Source: Hyaloscypha bicolor E (Eukaryota; Ascomycota; Leotiomycetes; Helotiales; Hyaloscyphaceae). From it: a stretch of 64,000 bases of DNA. The translations under genes were made by a program, and so were the position numbers. Numbering within the stretch: the stretch's first letter is position 1; the number at the start of each line of letters is the position of its first letter. Positions 34,851 to 46,300 of this stretch are shown piece after piece. The stretch is from assembly GCF_002865645.1 (NCBI RefSeq), contig NW_020194563.1, positions 578,152 through 642,151 of the forward strand, written 5' to 3'. The notes under the pieces are model-generated. The model had not been told where the DNA came from. It was given only the letters and a program-made list of their open reading frames with translations, and made no database searches.

Positions 34851-35517
34851 CTAACAGTATCTTGGCACGGCTAGTACCTTCTTCCCTATATATTCCGCCG
34901 GATCTACTGCAAATGGTAAGTACTCGTTTGTATATGCTCCCCCATCGTTATCTATCTCGATAATATTGATCTGTAATACCTTTGGATCGGGATCGTCGGC
35001 AGGGACGAGGTGGTCGAATGTGACGCCATAGTAGTCAATGTGCCTAGTTAGAGAAATGGTCAGCCGTAGAGTAAAAGGGCTATTCTCAACAAATACGTAC
35101 TTGCCTCAATGGTGGTGTTTCCCCTGTCACCCATCCCAAGTACTCATCCCGCACAACCATATCACCAGCGACCTCTAGACGAACTTCCTGCCCATATATT
35201 TTCTGATACGCCAATCTTGCAAGCCCCGGGCCGGCCGGCTGCGGAAACACTAGGGATGCGGTATCAGTATGCCATGATACCTCTGGAAGGAGTTTTTGGA
35301 TGGATGCTAGTGGACCTTCGATCTGGATTCTCAGGGGCTGCTCCAGTGGTGGGGGATGGAGAGGGTGAGCAGAACTGCTAATGCAAGGCGGGATGTAAAG
35401 CTCGAGAGCCATAAAGATTATAAAGAGGATAGAACCGATAGATCTTAATGTAGTTTTAGCTGAGGCTGCGGCTAGATTGACGAGGACATTGTGCGTCTCA
35501 GCCACAGTGAGGCGCAT
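34851..35517 (-). CDS. Membrane-anchored unknown protein, two exons with GC-AG intron
   Basis: Exon 1 (35517-35105) starts MRLTVAETHNVLVNLAAASA and has one hydrophobic anchor (IGSILFIIFMALELYI), then a ~90-residue lumenal or external part ending RDEYLGWVTGETPPL. Unspliced, the frame stops six codons later. A 61-nt intron at 35104-35044 with donor AG/GCAAGT and acceptor CTAACTAG joins AG to G, giving R, and the frame continues HIDYYGVTFDHLVPADDPDP and KVLQINIIEIDNDGGAYTNE to a TAG at 34851. The product is about 201 residues. GCAAGT is the classic donor of GC-AG introns, and no GT donor gives an open joined frame. The family is not recognised; the reading frame is intact. Confidence 0.65.
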
Positions 35518-35883
35518 AAGCTATTGACTAAGCGAGCCATGACTCAGCAAACCGATTAATTATCACTCAACTTGCGGGACCTTTTTTGGGTCTACTGAGA
35601 GGAACGTGGGTGTGAGAAGCCAACTGTGACGGTTTTTACGCCAAAAGAGCGTAATTGTTAGTACTCGCTTAGGGCATCGTTCTAGTGAACAATTGAACTA
35701 ATTACCCCTTTTCAAATTTACGCGATTGTTTTGTCACGTGACTTTGTACGCATGGCAACCGTGTTGAGAATTCAAAGCAAACGTCACGTGCAATGCTTCT
35801 CAGACGACTGTCCATTTTGCAGTAATCTAAGGCCTATACTTATACATGTCCAAATGGCCCCTATTACCACTGAAAACCCATGT
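35518..35883. other. Intergenic region, possible promoter
   Basis: Upstream of the minus-strand gene. Contains two CACGTG boxes (TGTCACGTGACTTTG and CGTCACGTGCAATG, 35735-35795) that could be bHLH-type binding sites. No gene. Confidence 0.35.
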
Positions 35884-35968
35884 TTAGCTAAATGCCCTGC
35901 ATAGCTAAACACCCTTGCACAGCTGAATGCCCCTGCATAGCTGAATGCCCCTGCATAGCTGAATTGCC
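35884..35968 (+). repeat. 18-bp minisatellite
   Basis: AGCTGAATGCCCCTGCAT recurs about four times with small changes, including two perfect neighbours at about 35921-35957. An open frame on the minus strand over this array is a by-product of the repeat. Confidence 0.75.
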
Positions 35969-36103
35969 ACTGGTAGCCTTAGGCACCAATTTCCAACAAA
36001 CCGCCTTGCTCAAACCATACGAAGAACCCATAGCCACAGAAGACGTACAGATAAAATACTTTTGAGGACTGAGATATCTCTTTTCCGCAATTCCTCTGAC
36101 CAT

Positions 36104-37700
36104 ATACTAGAAATTAGAAAGTCCGTGAAAGCTATAATACTATCAAAGATACAAAAATAATAACTAATATTTACTACCTTTTCCGTTCCTTTATTAATAA
36201 TTATAATACCTTAAATCTTTAGTCTTTGCTCTCTGCCTCTATCGAAATTGCAACATTAGCAGATCCTATCGACTTCCCTAGCTTATCTATAATACAGATT
36301 AGATTCTAGATATCCTAATTAATAGGATAGATTATATCTCGCTCAGAGTAAAAAGTACTTGGGCCTTAATATAATTATGGAAATAGGTAAAGAAAATAGA
36401 TACTAGTATAAACCGGAGATCCCGAATATTATACTTATAAAGCCCGATTAATTTAATATTTTTAGTAACTAGCTACTAGATTAAGAAAGCAATATATAAA
36501 GATATCTTTATGCGATCTTTAAAGGATAAAGTACTATTAAAGTATAACTAAAGAAGCAAAGGGTTACGGATAATAGCAAAATTTGTAAATATAGAGAGAT
36601 ATAAAACATAAGTAAACCAAGGTTACTGCCTATATAATAGTCAGTTTACTATATTATTCCTATAAAGTTTTAACTTACTGCCAGATATGCCTTTCTATAA
36701 ATAGACTTGTATAATTACTTCTCTAATTACTTCTCGCCTATCTATTATATTAATAGAGAAATTTAATATTATTCTCAAGAGTTATCTTAATCTCGTATTC
36801 CCGGTTATACTAAACCCAGGTCTTCTATCCCTTTATAACTAGCTAACGTATAATAAAGTTGTTATTATTAGCCTTGAGAAGATATTCTCTCTATATCTCT
36901 ATTACGAATCCCGACAAGAAACCTTTATCTTATAAGATCTCAGTTTAGAAAGTATATATTCTTCCGGATATATATAAAGTACCTCCGTTAATATAGTATA
37001 TTACTAATATTTCGAAGTTACGCCGCTCGATATATATAGCACCTAGCTAATTATAATATAGTTCCGTAACTATTCCGGTTTTGAGACGTTTTGCTCATTG
37101 GCATATCCCGACTATATCTATCTTCTTATCCTTAAAGGGTACTAAAAGCCAAGGAAGGATAATACTCGGCTATATAATATTATTATTAGCCATAATAGTA
37201 ATAGGAGTCTTAACCAAAGAAATAGCTATACAGACTTAAAGACGTTTATTAATAACCGGACTTTCGAGGACTTTGAGTTTTCTTGTATTTATTAATTTGG
37301 AAAACTTCCGAAAAATATTATATTAACTTATTATAGTTACAAGTAAGATCTAAGATAAATTATAATCTAATATACTTTATATCCTTTATTAAAGCTCTTT
37401 AATATTAGTAGAAATAATTAGAAAAATAATCGTAATATCTTTATAAGAAAGAGTCGGGATTTTTAGGATAGGTTTTGATTTGTATTACTAGTAAGTAATA
37501 GTATTAATAACGAGCCCCAAGTAGCATATAATACTTTAATAATATATTAGTATTCTTCTTCCCGAAACTTAGACGGCACTTATAATAGGATAATAAACCG
37601 CTATTTTGGCTGGGTAAGCGGTCTGAAGTACTAATACCCTATCAAATCTAGATAATCACCTCCGAAACCGGTAGACCACATGATGAAGAAGCCAGCTAGA
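36104..37700. repeat. AT-rich, partly RIP-degraded block
   Basis: TA-rich with short GC-containing patches. Patches of plus-strand coding-like sequence (for example 36870-37060) are full of stops and were not identified. No intact gene. Confidence 0.5.
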
Positions 37701-38237
37701 ACCAGAGCAGAGGCAGGACTCTCGTTTAAAGATTTTACTCAGGGAGGAAGACTCATATATATAATAGGACAGAGACCTCAATATTCCTAGGAAGTCACAT
37801 ACGGGTTAATATTGCACCTATACGGCCTGCAGTCTTCTCAAAGCAGAAAATTGATTAGGGATAGTATAATGCCTGCCTATATATTCCTCCCGAAATATCA
37901 CCAAATACAAAACCCAGAGAAACGAAAGATGGCCTATATTTGCAATCTGGCATACTTCCCTGAGCCTGTACACACCCTTCCTATCGGAACACGGCTACAA
38001 CCAAACCAGACCCCTCGCATACTTTTAAGCATGGGTCAAACCACGAGGCGCGAGCTCGCAGGAGATGACCAAGACCCAGATATAGGACAGAAAGGTAAGA
38101 AATACGTTATTGGATTCAGTACATACTCCAATTCCTTGTTACCTGAAAGTAATCGAGACCCAGTGGAACGAAATGACCCATATTTGCAACTTAGCGGACT
38201 TTCCGAGCCTATTTTCAAACTCTATATATCCTTTACA

Positions 38238-40620
38238 TTAATACATAGACCTGAGAGCCTCTTTCCTATAAAACTCCGTGAAAAACTTCTCATTCGCCTC
38301 TAAAGCCTTCTTTGTATATAGAAATTCTATCTTGCTCCTCTCCTTTCTTGCGAAAGCCTGAGCTACGGACATGATATTCTTTATCTAAAAAGGATATTAG
38401 TAAGACGAAGGCTAGGGATCCGGTAAGATAGCTTACCTGCCGGCCGTTTAACTTGGGTATAGTTAATTCTTCTAGCTCCTCATCTTTAATATCTATATCT
38501 CCAGAAGAAGTGGCTGCCCGAGAAAGGAAGTTCCTCCAGACTTGCCTCCTTATAACTTGAGTTAAGCCTTTATATCTTAACAGGAGATAGATTCGGCTCA
38601 GAATCGCTTTATTAAACTGCCCTACCCGGTTTGTCGTTAGGAATAGTATTCCCTTATAGTATTCCAATTTGCAGAGGAATATAGAGACAAGGCCATTACG
38701 AGTTAAATTATTAAGCGAATAACTCTTAAGAAAGATATCCGCTTCGTCTAGAAGAAAAATGGCGTTCCAATAGCTAGTAATCTGGAAGATTCGAGAGAGT
38801 CGGTCTTCAAGTTCCGTTATATTACGAAGTAATTCCCTAATAGAGATCTGGTCGATTAGGCTTATGCTTTGCAGGGTACAAGAAAGAAAAACCTACCGAA
38901 TAGAGGGGCCTTTTTAGGTACTCAGATACCGCTTCTGCTATAAAGGTTTTCCCGACTCCTGGTAGGCCACTTTTATATATTAGTTTATTATAAAGAGAAT
39001 TAGTATAAAGGAAGCCGTACTATAAGAGTATATTAAGACCCTTCCCCTTTTCTTTAACAAAGTTATTAAACTCTAGGCTTAGGTTAAGGCGAGCCTCGAT
39101 AAGAGCTATAATAATATCCCTTTACTTATTAGATATTAATAGATAAGTATAAGGCGAGGGTAACTATTTAATATCTTTGATATTGGTAATAGCGAATTCC
39201 GCTATATATTATAAATTAGTTAGGATATATATATTTAATAGAAGGGGGCGGGATTTACCCTATAGCTTATTACTAAAACTAAAACCGAATACCATTAGAT
39301 AGCAAATAAGGAAATCCCCCTCTATTAGATTATTCAGTTTAATACTATTACTCTTGACTTGCTCGCGACTTCCTGGGGGCGGCGGCGGCGGCCCGCCGAC
39401 GTATATTACTAATAGGCTATTCCCGGGTGGCCTCGTCCTAGCTAGGTCGGTATATAGCCGAGAGTAGTTTGGATTTATCTTCCAGAAAAAATCGGTATTA
39501 ATTATAACCCGACTATTAACGGAAAACCTTGCCGGTTCTCCTCGGTATATCAGAAATGCTTTACCATAATAATAAATATAGTAAGTCTCGATTAGGCAGA
39601 CAAACTTTCGACCACATTTAATGAGGTCAAACTTGACCTGTTTCTCGTCTAGATAGTATTTGAGAGGGAAAGCTAGTAAGGTATTAATCTGCTTTGGCCC
39701 CCGGAATTTTGGAATAACTAGTTTAATAGAGGCCTTACTAAATATTTTACTATTAAAGTCGAAAAATTGGCAGTCTATACTAAAATACTTCTTTTTCGCC
39801 TTATTAATCTTCTCTTTAAAAGAATTATATATAATATATTGCAGCTTTTTGGTACCGAAACAAGTAATATAAACCGAGGTATTTGGCTTAAAGAGGGCCC
39901 AAAGTAGATCCCACGTAATCTCGCCATACTAGAAGAGCGGGCGGAGATGCTCGGTCATGGGAGCATAGATCTTCTTTATATAGTCGATTAATAAATCGAG
40001 ATGCTTATTGGGCGTTATATCCGCCTAAAGGGTACTTTAATGCAATTCGAGTTCGGGAAGGTAATAGTACAGGAGATATTACTTAACCTATACCCGATTA
40101 GTGGCTATCTATCCCTCTAATTCGAGATCGGACTCACCCTGGGCTTTTCTTCTAATAAACTTATCCCATAAACGTCCTTTAATACCTCCCTCAAAATATC
40201 TCGGAGGTTTTCCGATTTAATATTAACATAAAAGGTTAGGTCTTTTATATTCCTATCTAAAAGCTTATTAATATAGAAGCGTCTTTAAAGGTAATTCCAC
40301 TTACTAATCCGTATGCATATAACAAATACATAGCCATCTAGCGTATTTACTTTTGCTATTAAAGGTTCCTGGATTTTATATTCAGAATTTTCCTTGTCCT
40401 ATCTGGATAGATTATTAGCCAGAGTTTAATTACTATTAGGGATATATACTTTATTTACTATCTTGAACTCTAGCTTAGAAGCTGGAGCTATCTCAGGCTA
40501 GATACCTTCTGGAGTACCAGGTTTCGCACCTGGCGATTTTGGTAGAGGCCCCTGCTAGGTACTAAAGGACTTGAGAATTTCCAAGAACTATTAAATATAC
40601 TTACTAGTTATAATCTATAC
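38238..40620 (-). pseudogene. Fungal AAA ATPase with DUF7025-like N-terminus
   Basis: Minus-strand exons read YVNIKSENLRDILREVLKDV, then HLDLLIDYIKKIYAPMTEHL, ITWDLLWALFKPNTSVYITC and VIINTDFFWKINPNYSRL, as in large fungal AAA proteins of unknown function. The ATPase module has Walker A LLYGLPGVGKT, Walker B NAIFLLDEADIFL, and GILFLTTNRV. Three clean introns support the gene: 39020-38970, 38896-38848 and 38436-38385 (49-52 nt, GTAC/GTAGGT/GTAAGC donors). A GTGAGT-initiated intron is likely near 40130. The C-terminus is NGRQ then IKNIMSVAQAFARKE, ending at TAA 38238. In-frame TAA/TAG at sites where Trp or Gln is expected (for example 39929-39931, and after FSNKL) and a frameshift near 40225 mark it as a RIP-damaged pseudogene. 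The 5' end is unclear. Confidence 0.75.
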
Positions 40621-40761
40621 TAATATTTGGTTTACCGGAAATATATGACTTGGAGCTAGCAAACAAGGCTCGGTTAAGACTTTCGTTATTAAAGATTCCT
40701 TATCCTACCTAAATAGATAGTTAGCAAAGTTTTGTTTATACTTCGTTAGATATATACTAAC

Positions 40762-42357
40762 TAAGTATCTTTAGGCTTGGCGGCCTCGGATATCCTCGGT
40801 GGCTTCGACTTTGCTCCAATGGGCTTCGAGATAAGTTGCTTTACATTATTAATAGCTTGCTCTGGTAATTTCCTGTATTCCAGAAGAAACGAGAAAATTT
40901 CAGCTAGACTAAATTTTAACTCCGGTATCTTGCCAGTAAACCTTTTTGCCAACCGCTCAACTCTCCTAGTCTTTTCCTTCTGACTCACTATAGCTTTATA
41001 GACTTTTCTATTCTCTCCTGATTAAACGTTCTTTAGAAAAGCGACGTCGCCTTCTACGGGCTTAAAGACGAGACAGAAGAGGTCAGCCGTTATTTTATTA
41101 TTAGCAAGCCCGAGCTCGATCTTCTTGTTTATATGGCTAGGTCATATGAGTGCTTTGTCAAGGCATATAATATAATTAGTAGTCATTATCAAGATCCGAC
41201 CTTCTTGTGACCCTATACCATCGATAATATTCAAGAGAGAGAATAAAGATACCTTTCTACTAACAGATTTACTTATTCGGGAGGGGGAGCCAGTTACGAT
41301 TTGGCGAGAGTCCTCGGTTTTAACGTCTCGGTTCGAACTAACCGTATTAATATCTTCTAAAAGAATAATACAGCGACTTGGAAGCCTATTAAATAAGCTC
41401 TTCAGGTAGGCTTCGTTAATAGTAGGAAGGTTGAGGATATAGATATTCAAACGAAATTTACTAGCGATAGACGAGCTCAAACTCGATTTTCTAGTTCCAG
41501 GAGGTCCGTATAACAAGTAACCCCGTCGGTAGGGGATATTACGATCGGTATACCACTATTAGGATACTGGGTAAAGGAACTCCCTAATATCTTCCAGTAG
41601 CTCTTTTTTCTTCTCCTGATCAAGAATAACGGTCGAGGTGCGTCTTGTTTTAGATACAGCAGATCTTATCTACTTGCTATCTTGGTTCTTATAGAGACAG
41701 GTTTTGTCCCGAATAAGGTTTGCATACTCGGTACGGTACTCAGAGAGCAGTACTCTAAGAATTTGCAAAGATCTGCCAAAGCAGGAAATGGAGGCCTCTT
41801 CTCGGCTACTAAACTCTCCAGCTTTATATTAACGCCGGAATACAAGCAGACGGCCCTTATATCGCATGAAAAAGCGTCTATTCCAGGGTATATAATATAG
41901 AGTCTTTTTATTTGTATCTCCGCCGTTTAAAGGATTATTTCTTGAGTAGTTCAATAACGAGGCCAAGTCGGTAGTAACAAGGGAGGAGCGAGCATTCTGG
42001 GCGAAGCTCTGAGAAGATATCCACAATATAAGCATATCATATGTATCTTTACGATATTGAAGATGAATAGTTAAAGCTACTAATTATTAGAAAGTGCGTT
42101 CTATTATTCGGATAGAGGGAGTTACTATAATAAGTCTCAAGCAATCCTAACAAGTACTTGCAAATACGTCCGCAAGCGAACACAAACAACCCAAAGAAAC
42201 AGAGCAGAGGAGCATAGACGCTCAAGTCAATAGTGAGATACCATTGGACAGCGGTAGACATGCGGGTGAAGCCTGGGAATAAGAAGTCCAGGATCGAGGC
42301 TTGAGCGTCTGAGAGGGGTTGAACTAGTAGAGAACCATTCTCAAAGTGTCCTGCCAT
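40762..42357 (-). pseudogene. BCS1-like AAA ATPase pseudogene
   Basis: The start at 42357 reads MAGHFENGSLLVQPLSDAQA, with one membrane segment (YAPLLCFFGLFVFACG). Then come the BCS1-specific region (MLILWISSQSFAQNARSSLV, PWNRRFFMRYKGRLLVFRR) and the ATPase module. Walker A is YGPPGTRKSS, with Arg in place of the invariant Gly of GTGKS. Walker B is RCIILLEDI, and LLNIIDGIGSQEGRILIMTT follows. The C-terminus KIPELKFSLAEIFSFLLEYR ends at TAG near 40762. BCS1 proteins are mitochondrial inner-membrane AAA chaperones; fungal genomes carry many BCS1-like paralogues of unknown role. A frameshift near 42050 and several TAA/TAG/TGA (for example after DKALI) disable it. It lies directly upstream of, and on the same strand as, the other AAA pseudogene. 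Confidence 0.8.
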
Positions 42358-42423
42358 TGTCTTGTTCTGTGAGGTGGCAGCAGGATTTAGATGGGTAATA
42401 GGCTTTATATAAGTAACAGACAA

Positions 42424-43254
42424 GGTATACAGAAGTGAAAGGCTCTACAAATTGCTCGAAGAGTTTTGATTCGGAAGGAGATGATCAAATTTGGGGGGAA
42501 ATTCTTAGTTCATAAGAGGACCATAACGCCGATCTCCTCATCTGCCATGATTACAGCAATTGGTATCTTCACCAATCGATGTGGCTCATCGAACCTGCAG
42601 CTCATGCTTGTAGCACGGTATACTGGCGTCTTGAATAATCAAGATGGCTTCGTCAACTCATCATGCTGCAATACGGGGGAGGCACTGGGGCTTGTATGCA
42701 AGATCCTCATCGCCAAAGCAGCTGGAGGCACACAATTGAGACACGGTGCATTGGCCCCTGACTTTTCATGCGGACAGGTAGGGAGGGATGGACAGTTTGA
42801 AGTGGAGTATTAGTACCGCAGTATGCAATTTCAACCACCCGGTAGGACCTTACTTTTTCGAGAACCCAATTCAGTTGAGGCAATGCCAGAGATATGGTAT
42901 AGAGGATTAATCAAGACGGCTTCGTCGACGCAGCGATGTGGGGGAGGCAAACACATTCTGCAGTTAAGTTATACAGGATTCTTATCCCCAAAGAAGCTGG
43001 AGATATACGATTCAGTGTGGCCCATGAGCAATCATAGATGGATTGGGGGAGACGATGCTTTGAACTAGAGTATTTGCCAGATCAGCATACACCAGTTCCG
43101 CATGTTCCACTGGCCATTGGGGGACAATCAAGGTATCCCACGTAGACATATTGGACGATAATGCCATGCCTGCCACGAGGCTGAATTGTGAAAATAGGCC
43201 ACGACGATGGCAAATCGGGAGGGTACTATGGAGTCTGAAAATAAAGCGAGACTG
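42424..43254. other. GC-balanced region with an old degenerate duplication
   Basis: Segments at about 42630-42815 and 42905-43075 share CAAGA(T/C)GGCTTCGTC, GGGGGAGGCA, AAAGCAGCTGGAG/AAAGAAGCTGGAG and TTTGAA boxes in the same order. No reading frame on either strand is clean. It may be a decayed tandem duplication of a coding segment. Confidence 0.35.
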
Positions 43255-43385
43255 GAATCGCAGGGACCATGGACTCATGGTCCCGCTAGTCCCGGAAGGT
43301 AAAGGGAATCGCCAGGGACTATAGACTCATGATCCTAGAAAGAATAAGGTACGGAGTAGGGACCACGAAGCCATGGTCCCTGCAG
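43255..43385 (+). repeat. Hairpin-forming GGGACCATG repeat cluster
   Basis: GGGACCATGGACTCATGGTCCC-type units (perfect 9-bp stem, 4-nt loop) at about 43263, with diverged units near 43314 and 43362, spaced about 50 bp. The first unit with its left flank is identical over 30 bases to 51083-51112. Confidence 0.7.
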
Positions 43386-46300
43386 AAATTGAGGCTTCTG
43401 ATCCCATTTGGCTAGGCATCCTATGGTAATAATATCAAGCCATAATAGCGAATAAATGTGGGGATCCAATTCAATATATAAGAAGAACTTATAGAACGAG
43501 GCAATCTATATATGCCCTCCTCGTTCCCTACTTATACTAGCTTACCTTCTTACCAATTATTGCCTTATACTTATAGCTGCTCTATTTACTATTATAGTAT
43601 ACTCATTCGTATTTCTCATACTTATTATTTATACTATAAATACTATTATCTAATAGTATAATTCTCGAAAAGAGCCTTAGAAATACTTCTATATCCAAGG
43701 AATTCTTATTATATATATCTTTATAGAAGAGGTTATACTTGTTATTTATAACGAAAAGGAGATTAAGCTAGTAATACTATATAGTTTATAAGCCCTATCT
43801 CTTTTACTAAGCCTTATAATTAATATATGTATTTTCCTAGAAGTAAACTCTCGTATACTAATTATAGATATAGGCTATAATATTTTCGAGGCTATAGCTT
43901 AGTCTTAAACCCTTCTTAAACTCTCGGAGATATTTCCTATAAGTATTCTTTTTTATAAATTTCGCTATATTAGCCTTATTCTAGTTAGCCTTTGCCTTTA
44001 TCTTATATAATAAGGATGAGAAAAGAAGTCTTATCTTTATAGCTATTATAGCTATTATTACTTATTACTTTCTCGCTTGCTTCTCGCTTTATTAGTTTTA
44101 TAAAAAAATAGCCCTTATATCTAATATTTTAATTTTTCTTTTTAGCTTAAATCTAGCTATATTACCTGCCTTAATAGTAACCCTACTATTTCCAGGAATT
44201 ACGGAAGTTCTCTTAATAAGTATTATAATTACTTTTTATTAAATACTACTAATATATCTAGGGGCAAACTTTCGTTTCCTTTATATCTAATATACTTTTA
44301 ATTTCCCTAATAACTTATAATTTTGAAATAATAGAAATAGATAATACTAACTCTAATCTCAAATAGAATATATAAGGCTCCAAAGTCTATCTATTAACTA
44401 TAAGTAAAGATAATAAAAATAAATTAACTAATATAGCTAACTCTAGTCTTTAATATACTAAGTTAGTAAATAATTATATACTAATAAATAGAGATTTTGA
44501 GCTATATAGTCAGGGTTAGTTTTATATATATATATTAAGTAAAAAACTAAGTATTATTTCTTTATTTATATTTTGGCTATATTTAGATATATAAGACTAG
44601 ATATATATATAGCAGGTAGTATTAAATACGAAACTTCCTTTATTATTTATTTATAAAAAAGAAAACCTTTTTCCTCTATTACTAATATTAATAAGGAAAA
44701 AGAAATAGCTTTTAAATCCTATCTTATATAACTAGATATATGGCTTTTATAGCTACTTTTCTTATAAATAAGTAAATATACTAGTCCCGTAATAATACTA
44801 AGTCAGAGAAATATAACTACCTACTAAAGCTTAGATATAGCCTAAAAAGGAATTAGAGCCTAACTAACTAGGGTCTTCTCGGTTAGTATTAGATTACTAA
44901 CCAAATTATATAAGTATTTGAACTAAATACCCGAAAGTTTCTTTAGTAATTATTAAGAATAACCTGACCTTTCTAAAGTTAATTAATTTTCTAACTACTT
45001 TTTACTTTATTAAAATCTCTTTTAAAACAAAATATAACTAAATATTTAACTTATAATAGTAAAAGTATTATAAAAGAAATTATTTGCCTATTTATAGTAG
45101 TAATAAAATAGAGAAATAATATATAGAAATATATATAATTAGTAAGCTAAATACTATTTAATAAACTTGAATAAATATATCTAGAACCTGTATTTCTATC
45201 TTAATTTTTAATAATAATCTAATAGATTACTATTTTATATATTATTATCTATTATTTCTTTTATAATAAGAGAATAAAAAAATAATAGAAAAAAAATATA
45301 TATAATAGGATAATAGTACTTTAATTAGATTATTTTATATAGGTTAAAGGAAATAAAGAAATAAAATAGAGAACTAAGTAAATAAATACTAATTATACTA
45401 TATACTAATAGAATAATATCTAGAAGTATAAGGGCTTATAAAGGTTTATAAAAAAAAAGTAGAAAGGTAAATACAATTTCAGGATAGCTTTAATTATTTA
45501 TAATAGTAATAAAATAGTATTCTAGATTTAAAAGTAATTACCTATACTTGCTAGGCCTTATATAATAACTAATTCCTCCCGTTCTTTAGCTTATTCTTGC
45601 CTATATTTTCTTAATAATTACCTTAATTTAGTAATATATTAGATGAGATTAATTAGTAATAATAATACTAAACTTATTTAGTCTATTTTCTAATAAATAA
45701 TAAGTTATATAACTATCTTAATAAATACCAAATTAGTACTTTATAGCCCTCTAATTCTAGTTCTAATTCGTTTATCTAGTCTTAGAAATATCTTCTATCT
45801 ATAAAACTCGAGTAATATTATACTTATTTAAGCCTATTTAATAATAAATATAATATATTCTATAATATCTATAATTATAATAATAGCTATATAAATAGTA
45901 ATATCTATAATTCTATATTTTTAAGAAGAAATAATAAACCTACTAACTAGCTTTACTACTTATATAAAAAATATAACCGAAATAAACTATTTCTTAAATA
46001 AATAAGACTTATATAATACTTTATATTATATAAATTACTATTAATTATTAGATATATAGATTACTAATAATACCTTAACTATAAATATTTAATATAAAGA
46101 AATATATATATATTATTTTAAGGTTTTTAAAATAGTAAACTAATATATTATATATACTAATACCTATAAAAATATAGATATTATAAAGAATTTATTTATA
46201 TATTAGATATATAATTTACTAAGGGAAATTACTAGTAAGAAGCTTAATAAATATTAATTAAAAGTCGAGACTAAGAAAAAAATAAAAGAGCTAGTAAAAA

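Noticed and set aside
35888..36103. Minus-strand 71-codon frame with HSAMQG repeats
   Set aside because: Follows from the 18-bp minisatellite being a multiple of three; no other support.
37812..38303. Plus-strand 163-codon open frame
   Set aside because: Its 3' part overlaps the well-supported last exon of the minus-strand AAA gene and it has no recognisable motif. Two similar sub-segments about 240 bp apart explain some of its openness.
42466..43278. Open frames on both strands as genes
   Set aside because: No frame is continued by conserved motifs; the region looks like an old degenerate duplication.
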